The notes beneath the pieces were generated by a model that worked only from the letters and a program-made list of their open reading frames with translations, searched no databases and was not told where the DNA came from. Positions 46,145 through 57,884 of a DNA stretch of 64,000 nt are shown one piece after another; the stretch's first letter is position 1, and each line of letters begins with the position of its first letter. This DNA is from Utricularia gibba. Taxonomy: Eukaryota; Streptophyta; Magnoliopsida; Lamiales; Lentibulariaceae. The stretch lies in contig NEEC01000015.1 in assembly GCA_002189035.1 (NCBI GenBank), forward strand, positions 372,001-436,000, written 5' to 3'. Made by a program: the position numbers and the translations under genes.

Positions 46145-47484
46145 CTAGTGTGATTTGACATATTCCTGAACAATGTGAAGACCTTCAGTTTCTTCCCCAA
46201 AATCCTGCAGATATGAGTATTAGCGCAAGTTTCATGGTTAACGGACAAAACCAAGCAAGAGAAACTCTCAATTGTACTACAGCTTACATGAACAACCACA
46301 CATCCACATCCCACAACCTTCCTAGCTTTGCCTTCAGAGTCGATCTTGCAAAGCTGAAAGAGGAAATAGAAGGTTTGGTAAGGTTAGATGAAGCCACCAG
46401 GAAAGCTTTTATGTTTAAAACCATACAATTTTTTACCCATTACGCAGTCATCTAACCATATAAAGTAGAGTACATGTAAAACCATCAGAAAAATGGATTG
46501 TAGCATCAATGATGACAGAATGTCTCAGACGACCGTCGTGAGAAAATTAATCCATAATCATCCCTTGGCTTTTCAATTGTCGTTAGAACATTGAGTCAAA
46601 CTAGATCATTGGTGAAATAAACCAACAAGATAGGAGTATGAAAAGACCAAAAAAAACCCAATCTTTCAACAAGCTTTCTTTTATGTTTCCATTTGTGATG
46701 TTTGGGAAGACATTTTGGAGGCCTATCCAAATTCCAAAAAACAAAAGGATTCATCGATATTGGGTGCTGCATTCATCCCTAAGGCAAGGTTAAAGGAGCC
46801 AAAGAGTCAAACTTCAGACCCAAGTATACCAAATCAGCAGTATATACAAAACCAACCAAGACATAAGGAAAGCATTAACCTGGAGCATGGTAACTTACCC
46901 CGATCCATTCACCGAGCGTTTTCGCACTTGGGACGGTTATCAAACTAACGTTATGATCAGCACAGAGTGCCTTCACCAGCTTTACATAATCTGCTTGATC
47001 ACAGTCCTCAGCCAACACACAGAGAAGAGCAGCATGCTTTTCAATGATTTTCGCAGCCTCATGTAGCCCCTTGGCCAGGCCACTATGGGCCCTAGACTTC
47101 CTCAGCACTAGCTGAAGGGCAGTCATGATATCCATGGGCTCACCAAGAGCAGGCGCTGGAGCAACGACAGCATCCTCACTAATGAAAGTCAAAATTCAAC
47201 TTTATCAATAACTAGGATGGTTCTGAATGGGAAGGACGCGAGAGTAATGTGAACGAAACATACCCACAATATAAAAAAAAAAAACACGTACTCAAAACTT
47301 CAATGCTTTCTATTGAAAACATTAAATCAGATAACGCAATGCAAAAGCTATGGACAATGCAACAAGATCAGAAGCCGTAGAAATGATAAGCATCTAACCA
47401 TGACCACCTTTACACAAAAATCTTCCAAGTGATTCTACTAAAATCAACAGCTTAAAAGCGCAAGATCGCAACTTACCCAGACAT
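46145..47484 (-). CDS. RPS12: 40S ribosomal protein eS12
   Basis: This small-subunit protein of the L7Ae fold family has exons in coding order 47477-47484, 46899-47178, 46288-46353 and 46145-46204, in phase, giving 137 aa. The first coding exon is only eight bases (MSG, split codon), followed by EDAVVAPAPALGEPMDIMTA. Then come LVLRKSRAHSGLAKGLHEAA, HAALLCVLAEDCDQADYVKL, SAKTLGEWIG, CKIDSEGKARKVVGCGCVVV and the end EEIEGL-type tail (GEETEGLHIVQEYVKSH). The mini-exon was found from the donor GG/GTAAGT and the conserved MSGE start. The 545-base intron between exons 2 and 3 contains nothing recognisable. Promoter motifs typical of ribosomal genes lie at 47706-47752. It is intact. Confidence 0.95.
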
Positions 47485-48282
47485 TTTCTTCTGGATATTA
47501 CCCTCGACGCTTCTCACCTGACCACCAAGAAAAGGCACGAAATCAGAATACCATACAATTTACTAAATGAACATGAATAACAGGACATCCGGGCTTCCAT
47601 AACGACAGACAAAGCACGAACCTGCGACGGCGAACGACTGAATCAGGAAACGAGACCACCCTCGAAGAGCTTCACTGAAGATGTGATGTATTTTTATAGT
47701 GCGCCAAAACCCTAGTAGCCGCTGTTATGGGCCTTAGCAAGAATATGGCCCATTTATTTTTATAAATTATATAACAAGATTTTGAGATTAAATATTAAAT
47801 CAATTACAAAAATTATACTATTCAACTGACTCCATTTTTATCCTCATATAAATTTAATTTCCGGAATTCTCCATAAACCCTAATTCGAGCGTAGTTCATC
47901 TTCTCCGACTCCTCGGTTGCCCGCTTCCCTGTCTGCGCGGAGACGAAGAATATGGGCAACTGAGCATTCCTCGTCGTCGTCTTCGGTCTCTCAGTCGCTT
48001 TGGGGTATTAGGTTTTTCATCTGCAGATTGAGAGTAAGAGGGTCTGGTGCTCCGACGGGTCGTGATATTAAACATATTTTGTATAATAATATTATTACGA
48101 AATGGGTAATCCCAAACCGTAAAGAAGGCAAATTTTAGTAAACTGGATTCGTAAAGAGGGGAGTTCGGTTGTTTTACCCCGGGAGCATAGAGAATATGCT
48201 CTGGCAATCAGGAACATTGAAGAGGTGTATTCCCTTGTAGTGGCGAACACTTCGTGGCGGCCTGTGAAATTGGCAATCAGCA
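47485..48282. other. Divergent promoter of eS12 and ATP phosphoribosyltransferase
   Basis: This holds the eS12 leader (probably with a UTR intron, given AG/GT borders near 47520), promoter motifs at 47706-47752, an AT-rich stretch at about 47757-47830, and the leader of the histidine gene. A telomere-box-like AAACCCTAA also occurs near 47875. No separate gene was found. Confidence 0.5.
47706..47752 (-). promoter_or_regulatory. Telo-box and site II cluster of the eS12 promoter
   Basis: AAAACCCTAG at 47706-47715 is a near-perfect telo box. TGGGCC at 47728-47733 and GGCCCA at 47747-47752 are site II elements in opposite orientations. This telo-box plus site II pairing is the standard signature of plant ribosomal protein promoters, bound by TRB/PUR-alpha and TCP factors. 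Confidence 0.65.
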
Positions 48283-50531
48283 ATGTCGCTCACATGGAAG
48301 CCTGTCTCGGATTTCTCAGCGATTTCGCGTTTCCCATCCTCATCCCCTCGCTCGTTCATGTTTGCTGTTTCATGTCGCGCCTCCGCCGCGCCGGCTGCCT
48401 CCACCGATCGGAATGTCGATAAGAAGAAGGCTCACGAAAGGGGTGAAGTGCGTCTTGGGTTGCCGAGCAAGGGCCGGATGGCTGCCGATACTCTTGATCT
48501 TCTCAAGGTGAAAATCCTGGACCCTTGTGCTAATTGTTGGGGTGGAGTGCTTCTGGATAAGCATGTTTTTTTATTGGATATCATGTTGTGTTTTTGCTGG
48601 GTTGGGCTAAATTTTGTTCGTCTCTTTCGTTCGGCTGTTGTCCAGGAATGTCAGCTGTCGGTGAAGCAGGTGAATCCGCGGCAGTATGTTGCGGAGATTC
48701 CACTGGTAAGCGAAAATAGTTTCTTTGTATGGAATAGATGCTTTATAGTATTTATAATCTCTTTAGTTAGTAATCCTTTTCCGTAATGAAATCTCAAGAA
48801 AAGATCTTCGGATTTGGGTTTTTCATTTTGGTTTGCGGAATATTCCGTCAGTGATTTAGCTTGTCTCGTGATATGTTTGCAGATTTCGAATTTAGAAGTT
48901 TGGTTCCAGCGGCCGAAAGATGTCGTGAGGAAATTGGTGTCTGGAGATTTGGACCTCGGAATTGTGGGTTTGGACATTGTCATGGAACATGGACAGGTAT
49001 GAATTAATGCCTGTCATTATTGATTAAGGCATCATAGAGGAAATGTATTCTGGAGACATCCACCAGCTTGGAACCTTTGTGGATCTTTTTTAGATTTTTA
49101 GTCTTGTTTTTTTCTATCAGGGGAATGAAGATCTCATTGTTGTCCATGATGCTCTTGACTATGGGGATTGCCGATTATCGCTGGCTGTAAGGACTTAGTT
49201 CATGTTGCCAAATGGCCATGAAAGTCATCCTTTTGAATTTCAAGTCTTATGCTGTGCTTTCTATTTGTTTTATCAGATTCCGAATTATGGCATCTTTGAG
49301 AACATCAACTCTTTGAAGGAGCTATCAGAGATGCCCCAGTGGATGCCAGAGAGACCTCTAAGAGTGGCTACGAGTTTCACATACGTATGATTGTACTCAA
49401 TTGCTTTCGTGATTATGCCTGTGTTTTGAAAGTGCCACTCTGCTCATGATGTGCACCATGAAAATTATTTTATCTGCAGCTGGGTCCAAAATTCATGAAG
49501 GACAATGGGCTCAAGTATGTCTCCTTTTCAACAGCTGATGGAGCCCTTGAAGCAGCTCCTGCAGTACGCATTTGCCCCCTTTTTATCTCTGTCCCTGAGG
49601 ATTCCCAGGATGTCTATTTCATCTCTCGTTGTTTCTCCCTTTCCATGTAGATGGGGACAGCGGATGCAATAGTGGACCTTGTGAGTAGTGGAACCACACT
49701 GAAAGAGAACAATCTGAAAGAGATTGAAGGGGGATAATCATGCAAAGTCAGGTGACTTTCTAATCTTGAGGATTCATTATCCTCCTAACCCAAAAACGAT
49801 TCTTATCCAAGAACTGAAGTCATTGCTGAATGGCCATCTCCCTGAATTTATGCTGTTTTCTCAGGCTGTGCTTGTGGCTAGCAGAAGATCTCTGGTGGAA
49901 AGAAAAGAGGTGCTTGATATAACTCGAGAAATACTTGAAAGACTGGAAGCACATTTAAGCGCTATTGGCCAGTTCACGGTGCGGGTTGCTATTTTGAACG
50001 TGTTAACATTCATTTTGATCTTATACTCATTATCACTTTTTTTTTTCTTGTCACAGGTAACTGCCAACACCAGAGGAACAAGTGCTCAAGAAGTGGCTGA
50101 GAGAATACTAAAACAGCCATCCTTATCGGGTTTGCAGGTCCCCACTCTAATTTTCTTGTCCTTCTAATGTGCCTGAAAAGCTGGAAATTATTTGCTCCTT
50201 GTTCACTGCACAAATTGTTCCACACAGGGACCAACCGTGAGTCCAGTCTTTTGTAAGCAAGATGGAGAAGTATCGATACAGTACTATGCTGTAGTTATCT
50301 GTGTGCCCAAGAAAGCCCTTTACAAATCTGTTCAGGAGCTGAGGGAGGTGAGAGTTCATGATCTGCATCTTACTGTGTACAAATCCCTTAGCTATTTCTA
50401 ACAACCTAACTCTCAATCCCATGTAACTGCAGATTGGGGGAAGTGGAGTTCTGATCTCACCCCTGACTTACATCTTCGATAAGGAGACTCCAAGATGGCG
50501 TCAACTTCTTAAGAAGTTGAACCTCGAGTGA
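48283..50531 (+). CDS. HISN1: ATP phosphoribosyltransferase, plastid (histidine step 1)
   Basis: This enzyme joins ATP and PRPP, the first and feedback-regulated step of histidine synthesis, in the plastid. Exons: 48283-48507, 48646-48705, 48883-48996, 49121-49186, 49277-49384, 49480-49563, 49651-49751, 49865-49978, 50057-50137, 50228-50347 and 50433-50531. The first exon encodes a serine-rich transit peptide and [18 protein letters not shown]. Then come [41 protein letters not shown] and the PRPP-binding [18 protein letters not shown]. The C-terminal regulatory domain ends [19 protein letters not shown]. Exon 7 is 101 nt where 102 is required. The G5 run at 49729-49733 should be six to read EIEGG followed by IIMQSQ; as written it meets TAA at once. 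Total would be 390 aa. The rest is complete, so an error is more likely than a pseudogene. Confidence 0.94.
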
Positions 50532-50920
50532 ACTGAATCCCATTGTACGAGCTTGTTGATGCAAACATCTGCGATATCCAAGATAGTGTAAGATGTTTTT
50601 TTGTTTACCTATACAGACTGTGTGCCTTCTTTCTCGGTTGCAAAGCACCCTCAGTGACATTTGCAATGGTCATTTCATGGCTTCTGGGACTGGAGTTGTC
50701 GATTCTGTTATTGTTTTTGATGCTTCAAAGATGTTTTTTTTTTTTTGTACGACGCTGCACACATTGAAAGCTGCAATTAGTCACACAATCCTTTTGAGGG
50801 ATTGCTTACCCGATATTTGCCAATGCCAAAATGGTTTTGAGCTTGATGGTAATGCTCCATTTTGTATAGAGGTATGAGCTCAGTTTTCAAATCCAGTATG
50901 AACAGTCAAGAAAGGGGTAT
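50532..50920. other. Convergent gap between HISN1 and NFU
   Basis: 3' UTRs only. A T run of about 11 lies near 50734-50746. No further feature. Confidence 0.5.
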
Positions 50921-52163
50921 CTAAGACAACAATTGAACAGCAGCAATTGCTGGGATTTTTTCTCTGAGTTTCTGAGTTACAGCAACTCTTACGGTCATCA
51001 CACCAGCAGCAGGGCCTGTAATTCTTACCTTAACTATTGGCTCCTCAATGCCCACTAGCTCTAATTCCCCACCTGCTGCCCCTACAAGGTATGGCCTGAT
51101 TTCCTCAAGCACCTAAAAGAGACGCATTTTGGTTTGAGGAAAAATACACAAATCAACCAGCAAAGTCTCGAGTATCATTTCTTGTAACAGAAACCTAATG
51201 GGGTATGTGACATAAAAGAGTTACCTTTTCGATGCTTTCTTCGTTCATTTCAAGCCCTGTTTCTTCATCTGGAATCGATTCAACGGCAACAATACTAGGA
51301 ATCTTTTCCATTAATCGTCGCTCAATCCCCATTTTCATTGTCGTCACAGAACTAGGGCAGGAGCCACATGCTCCTTGCAATTTTAGTCTGACAACATTTC
51401 CATCAATCTCATGTAATGCAACATTACCGCCATCTGCAATAAGATAAGGGCGAATTTCATCCAACACGCTTTCGATGTTTTCAGCTGTCAGGGGCAATTC
51501 CACAGCTGAATCAGGTGTTGCCACAGCTTTTACTACTGCTCAAGCATGAAAAAAAACAAAGATATCACTAATAAGCATACCAAGATTAGGGAAGCATTTA
51601 CTCAAGAAAAAAAATTAGAGAAGCAAAAAGTATAGCAACTTAATCGTTCCATTGGAATCTGCAATCTATCTACATTTTTGTGTGTATGAATCGGAGGATT
51701 GAACAAGCATGAAATTGCAGTTAGATAATCTCCAAATCCTCAATTCGGCAATACGTAGGCAAGGTAAGCAAATGCGGACCTGGCTGCCTAAAAAAGTTGG
51801 GGAAATTATAACCCACACGGCGCTGCTGACCATGTTTCCTGGAGCTGGAAACCTGAAAAAACCAAAGAAACTTAACAAAAATCCAATCAGGCTATATCAA
51901 CGAAAATAAAACGGAGAATCAAAAAAAAAAAAAAAAAAACAAGACACAGTAACCGCCAAAGAGACGGCAAATCGAAGAGAAGGTAGATCAATTAAAGATG
52001 GGTCTTTCTGGCAGTCAATTGATGATGATGAACAAAGGAAACGTACAGCGGGCGCTGTAGGCCGAGGATAAAGCATAGCAGCCATTGGAGAGCAGGAGGC
52101 ATCGGCTAATTGGCACTGTCGGCAGCCGTAAGGAAACGCCGGTGGGTTCACCGCCATGGACAT
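50921..52163 (-). CDS. NFU2: Plastid NFU iron-sulfur scaffold protein
   Basis: This is a scaffold that receives Fe-S clusters from the plastid SUF system and passes them to targets such as photosystem I. Exons in coding order: 52047-52163, 51780-51852, 51225-51535 and 50921-51112, in phase, giving 230 aa. The start [10 protein letters not shown] gives a transit peptide rich in small residues; ATG 52157 is the alternative. The first NFU domain has [20 protein letters not shown] and the cluster-binding motif [10 protein letters not shown] second NFU-like domain follows ([20 protein letters not shown]), in which the two cysteines are absent. One active and one degenerate domain is the layout of plastid NFU1-3. 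Which of the three it is cannot be told by eye, so the symbol is provisional. Confidence 0.9.
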
Positions 52164-52469
52164 CTCGAAATTAGACTCCGGTGCACGAGGAAATATTTTT
52201 CGGTTTCTTTTTGGTTCTTTTGTCGTGCCGTGTCCACCCACGTGTCCGTAGTGCAACTCGGCCCGAGCCCAATAAATTTGTAAGAGGAATTCGAATAGGC
52301 CCAATAAGAACGCTGAGGGCGCCACTTCTGAGTAGGCGTCACCAATTTTCTGACTGGCGAATTAGGGTTTTTGGGTTTTGGTAAGAGTTTCATTCAATCC
52401 GGTGGTTGGTTTCTGCGTTTTCAGATCTTTTGATGGTTATTTTGTTTTGTGGTGGACATAGGTTTCGGA
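52164..52469. promoter_or_regulatory. Divergent promoter with site II motifs
   Basis: Only 306 bases separate the NFU start and the plus-strand gene at 52470. It holds AGCCCA at 52266-52271 and GGCCCA at 52298-52303. An AG acceptor at 52459-52460 suggests a 5' UTR intron for the plus gene. The two genes probably share a bidirectional promoter. Confidence 0.5.
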
Positions 52470-53415
52470 ATGGATGCTTCGTTGCCCAAGGATTACACGC
52501 CAACACAAGGATTTATGGAGGATAAGCGAGACCCGCTCATTGATCTCAACTTGTCAGATTCTACTGAATTGTGGTTACTTCAATGGCCCATCAATCAGGT
52601 AGAGGCCACTCCTGTTTTTTCTTTCTACTTCAAGCACTCGGCATTGTTCTTTGTTGCCCGGAACTTGCGTTTGCATTCGCTTTCATTTACTACCATGTTT
52701 TGATTCTAGAATCCAGATTTCGACGGGCTAAATGCATCTTTCAGCTTTAAGGGTGATGGGAATTTAGGAACTCTCGAGGACTCTTCAGGTGATATGGTCA
52801 TATATTTATATTACTCAGTGCCTGAACATGGACTGAATGTTGATTTATCCAAGTCTAGGCGTATCATATGACTGGGTTAGCTCCAAATTCAGGGGCTCTC
52901 AACCAATGGTTTTCTTGCCTTCTTCATCTGAGGTTAAAATTGGTATGTATCTTGTTTCTCTTGCAGCTTGCTGTTTGATCATTGGTGTTTACAGATTTGA
53001 TAAGGGTGACTGCTTATGCTTTTTCTCAAGAGCATTCAACGGGTTGGTCTGTGTTCGTTTTACAGCCACGAAAGTATCAAGACGAGTTCAACTGATCCAT
53101 TTTCACCAGCCTGGTGAAGTCCTTGCGCAGGCACGGCGTTCTATGACTTCATTATCAGCGTTGTCCAGTCGTCGCTCGTCGCTTCCGTCTCGTACCCTCG
53201 TGAGAGATTCTAAAACTGTGGCTGGTCAAACACCGCAAGTTAAAAGAGAAAAGAAGCCTACTTCTCCGTCAGGCTCTGGAGGAAAAAAGCCTAACTCTCC
53301 AGGAAACCACAAGAGGCCTACCACTACCTCTGGTTCTGGCCACAACAAGCAGTCCCCGTCAAGCAACAAAAGCAAAAAGAGGGCCAAATCTATATCTGGG
53401 TCTGGGGGTGATTGA
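52470..53415 (+). CDS. Mediator-associated / RPA34.5-like nuclear protein
   Basis: Exons 52470-52598, 52710-52788, 52859-52942 and 53066-53415 join in phase to 213 aa. The N-terminal half has KDYTPTQGFMEDKRDPLIDL, DSTELWLLQWPINQ, then DFDGLNASFSFKGDGNLGTL and a beta-rich stretch ending VSRRVQLIHFHQPGE. The second half is a lysine/serine/proline/glycine-rich tail with repeated SGSGG- and KKP-type units, probably disordered and nuclear. The layout resembles the plant mediator-associated protein 2 / RNA polymerase I subunit A34.5-like family. I recognise it from memory of that family and am only moderately sure. The start is set at the first ATG after a probable 5' UTR splice acceptor. It diverges from the NFU gene. 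Confidence 0.6.
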
Positions 53416-53570
53416 TCATGAATAGGGTATTATTTATGCTCGGCACATTGATTGCAAGAGTACATCCCAGTAGCATGGGAGTGATAGCAGTGAAGGAAAT
53501 ATTGTATCTTGAGGTGACTGTTTCTCATCTAAAGAAGAGGCTTATTTTACAAGCACCTCTATCGCAGTGT

Positions 53571-56500
53571 TTACTTTTTAGGCTTGGAGAAAAGGGCCCT
53601 GAATCTTCTCTTTAATATAATCGCGAGCGACGAGCCTAAAACAGGCCATGTTGTAATGACTGCAATGTAAGCAAGCAGCCATAGAGAAAACCGATGCCGG
53701 CGCGCCAGTTGATTCAGGGACATGTTGATAGGACCAATCAGCTCACTGATGCCTCGTTGACGATGACGCAGTTGGTCAGTGTTGGTCTTTGGCTTGTCCT
53801 CTTCATGAACATTGTCTTCATCAAGTATGAAACTTGCTTCCTTGCTCTTCCCTTTATGATCATTGGCCTGTTGCTCAACTTCTGTGTCAGCCATTTCATC
53901 TCTTACGGTTGTGATTATACCATCTTTGTGAGCATGATCGATAGCCTGCACTTCAGTCTTCCCCTTATGATCTTTGTCTTGATGGATAATTTCTGCATCA
54001 GTTATTTCATCACCTACGGCCGTGACCATGCCGTCTTCAAGCATGTGAACATATGGGGCGTGATCGATTGATGAGTTGAGAGCACTAACAGGAGAAGTCA
54101 CAGTCTGCATGATGCAAAAAAAGCGAGAGTAATGTTGGTAGAGTAAAACAAGTTTCATTTCCACTTGGGATGTCTGCACATGTAGGAGACGTTGGGCAGA
54201 AGCATTCCTCATTTACCTGTTTCTTACGCTGCCTGAAGGGGCTAGAGTTCAGTACACAAAAGAATTCATCAACGGCTCTCACCCACCTGAAATGCACAAG
54301 TTCCTCTGCATTAGCTAGCTCAAGACCTCAAAATTGCCTGAGTCAGTGAACCGGCAGAATTCGATAAAGCTTCGCAAGTGTATCATACCAAACACGTTTG
54401 GCTGCAAAACCTTCGAAAAACGGCAAGTGCCCTCCATGTTTTGTTGTGGCCAAGACAACATTCTTGTTTAACCTGCGAATTCACAATATCAGTGGCTACC
54501 AGAAATGATGAATCTAAAGTTCAGACCTTCTAATGTAACAGCTTTCTTCAGAGGTGAGAAACAAATGATTGCGTCTATGATCACAGAAGTGCATAGAAGT
54601 GTTATATCAAATACAAGAACTGAAAACGGGTATGCGTGTTTATAATGCACAAAAGTGAGGGGGGATCACTTCTGGAATGAACATGGGCTGTAAGGGGTGA
54701 TATTCCTTTGTAATATATAATTCATGCTTGCAAATACTTAGAGCTAGAGAAGAAAATTGTCCAAAATACCTGCACTCGTCCCAAGGAATTGCTTCAGAGG
54801 TGCATATTGGATCATCTAAAGAACTAATGCAAAGCAACGGTACCATTACACCTCCAACGAAGATAGAACTGCTACAGCGCCTGTAATATGTATCAACAGT
54901 CTGCCACAGCACAAGTAAATCAGATAATAATGATAGCCAAAAGTAGCTGGTGACAAGATTCATTACCTCGTAATTACCAAGAATTATGGTTGCTGAATCA
55001 TCATAGTCTCGAACTGAGCGTGCCTGAGATAAACAAGAAAATCCAGGATGAAAGTTGGTCATTGCCGCAAAGAAATTATACCTTCTCTTCAGCAGTTTGA
55101 TCATGATTTAGACAACAGCTGAGAAGGTGGCAAAACCCTTTCATAATATTACTAAATCGCTGCACATATCCATTCATTCCCAGAGCCATGAAACATGTCT
55201 ATTGCAAAATTATAAGCTTAATGAAAGAGGATATTGAAATATCAAATGTCTGGTGATAGTGCAAAGTTATACCTTTTTAACACCTTCCCAGTTTGAAAGG
55301 CGAGAAAGGACAGCTTCATGCCTGGAGACTTATACTTATAACTGTCTACTAATTTAAAATAGAAAACTTGGATGGTAACTGTAAACTACTTTCAGAAATT
55401 TAAAAGAAAATAGAGAGAGAACCTACATTTCGGCATAATCTTTCAAGCCAACTGCTAGTGCTAGATTATAAAGCCGCTGTAGGAGTTTGCGGTTTATAAA
55501 TCTGTCACATACCTGGAAAAATGGTTTGGAAAACAAAGCAAAAGTGACTGACCAGTTATAATGAAAGTAAATGACTGAGAAAAACAGTAACACGAAGAAA
55601 GAATAAAGGGAAACGAGAAACTACTCAAGAAAAGAGTATGTCAGATAGATGATTCAAAAAAGGAAAATCAAAAAAAGCACTCAGAATAAACACCAAGACA
55701 AAAATAGGGGTTACCAACCAAAAGGTCCCATGGTGAGCATACGGATGCAGCTCCAACTATAGGGGTAGATACTCCATCTTCAGCAAGATATTTCACCTGA
55801 ATTTTAAATAATAAAAAACGAACAAGATGAAAGAATGAGATAATACTGAAGAATTCTTCTTACCAAAATATTAGCGCCTATGCTGGTGCCAACAACAAAC
55901 AGAGGAGCTTCAGGATGCTTTCCATGAACGTGGTCAATCACGGCTCTGACATCCTCTGTCCAGCCAGCGTTGTATAAACTATCAGACTGACACACAAAGA
56001 TCAATGTTATTTGATATTGAAGATGATAGGAAGGCAAACCCTTTGAGATTATTGATGGAACTGGCTGACTCAATTACGACAACTCTATGTTACTCTTTAG
56101 AGTTAACTGTGATGGCTTCATTTAGTGGGTTTTCCTATGCACCTATCAGAGGGAGACGATTTTATGTTTCAAGATGTAAGGTATTGAAGGATAAAGGCTT
56201 ACTGTTACAGATACGCCCCAAGTCCTCGATGATTGCAGACAACTACGTCCCAGCCATGCTTAGCAATATTGAAAACCAGATGCTTGACATACTGCATAAA
56301 AATTACATGTCAGAAAGAGATATGGAAACAGAGAAGTCCCTAAGAAAATGATATTTCGTACAGATCACATCATCATACTAACTAAGTGCCATGCTACTCA
56401 TAGGTGAGATTAAAATATTTCACAAACGGAACCCATGATAAATCATTATTCTTTAGCACAAAGACAGATTCATACAGGAAACAACATAAATTGAAAATGA

Positions 56501-57448
56501 AACAAGAAATGCATATCTAACTTACTGAAGAGTTGGAATCACTTGTCAAGCCTGGGACAATAATCATAATAGGATTTTTTCTGCCTTGATGCTCAGCATC
56601 ATTCGGATGAGGGGATGGTTCCTTAGCTAAGCCTACAGATTGATAAAAATCATTTATAACGTAATCGAGCAACATAACTGATTCGTGTAGAGATGGAATG
56701 TATTGCATTAAGAATTTATCAACATGAATGGGTAGCTTGAGTAGCCACACGTCACTTTAGTTACCTTCATAAATGTGAGTCTTGGCCCAGTCTAGTGCTA
56801 AAGTCCCCCCATCAGAAGTCATAAAAATCTGTCTGCACATTTGGACAAATCAGTATTCCTCAATACATAGGAACTAGATAACATCATTACGAGAACTACT
56901 CCCAGATGCCAAAACATATTAACAAACAATTCAATGTTCCTTTCTAAAAAAGCCGTCAAATATCGGCAAACTGAAAGATACAATCACAAAAAAGATACGT
57001 CCACCTGAAACTTACCTCCTATAGCTAACCCGAGGTGGGTTTCCGAAAAAATGAAGAAACATAGTTTGTATGTTCGGGCTACATAACCACGGAGTCGGCA
57101 AATACCTGTTTTCAAACACAAGAAAAAGAAAAGCTAAGGAAAACACAATCCTCATGTTACAAGAATTAAAGCTTCCCACCTTCCATGAAGAAGACGGCAC
57201 TTGGATACGACATCCCGGTAGACTTGGGAGGAGTGATTGAAAGTGAGAACCACTGGATCGCCCCTGAATCCACTGAGCAAGTCTCGCAGAAAATGAATTT
57301 CAAGAAAATTATAGAGAAAGACAGTTAAGATCATCAGAAGCCCGATAAGATAGTGGGAAATGGGTATCAAGAACACCGCCCGGAACATCAAAATGTACGG
57401 TGATTCCGCCTCCTCCGACAACATCGTCCTGAGCGAATCAATCATCAT
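53571..57448 (-). CDS. EMB8: EMB8-type alpha/beta hydrolase with C-terminal membrane anchor
   Basis: A YheT/EMB8-family alpha/beta hydrolase, probably a lipid esterase. Exons in coding order: 57180-57448, 57016-57105, 56765-56832, 56526-56632, 56203-56291, 55864-55986, 55719-55796, 55427-55512, 55273-55321, 54967-55023, 54770-54900, 54389-54472, 54217-54286 and 53571-54104. About 611 aa. A membrane segment near residue 35 is followed by YLPTPWLCSPNIQT, IMIIVPGLTSDSNSS and VVVCNHRGLG. The nucleophile elbow is FVVGTSIGAN, with serine between the two glycines of GTSIG. LLCISSLDDPICTSEAIPW and TTKHGGHLPF give the Asp/His part of the triad. The last exon adds a charged, internally duplicated linker and a C-terminal hydrophobic segment (LWLLAYIAVITTWPVLGSSL). 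Exon 5 is 89 nt where 90 is needed. C4 at 56216-56219 is one base short, breaking NHRGLGGVSVT. Confidence 0.9.
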
Positions 57449-57884
57449 ACTCCTAACTCCCAACTACTACACAGAGCGAAGATCTGCATGTGACTTAAGA
57501 GATCTCCGTCCCGTGTCCGACACGCAGAAATTATTGTTATTTCGGAATATTTGTTATTTAAATATAATTAAAATAAATGTTTTCACATCCATTCGCTTGT
57601 AAAATCTGGGGTTTTGTCTTCTCTTCTCGAGTTCTCCGCTATCGCCGTGAAATCTCCATAGCCGCCTTGAAATTGGTATCCTACACCGTCGCCTTTTGAG
57701 TTAGCGATTTTCTATTGGCCGAATTCTGGTTTGGAGACGTACGATTGTAAGGTAAGAAATTCGCGCGGTTTGATACTCCCGCCTTAGGGATTTTCCTTTG
57801 TTTGTATAGTAGTCTCTCATGTTTTATGGTTTCTTCTGGTCTGTCGGTGACTTGAAAATGGAGAAGGAGATAATATAGGGCTCG
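57449..57884. other. Divergent promoter between EMB8-like and RBM22-like genes
   Basis: This short divergent gap has leaders on both sides. A GTAAG donor-like site near 57750 suggests a 5' UTR intron in the plus gene. No other gene was found. Confidence 0.45.
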
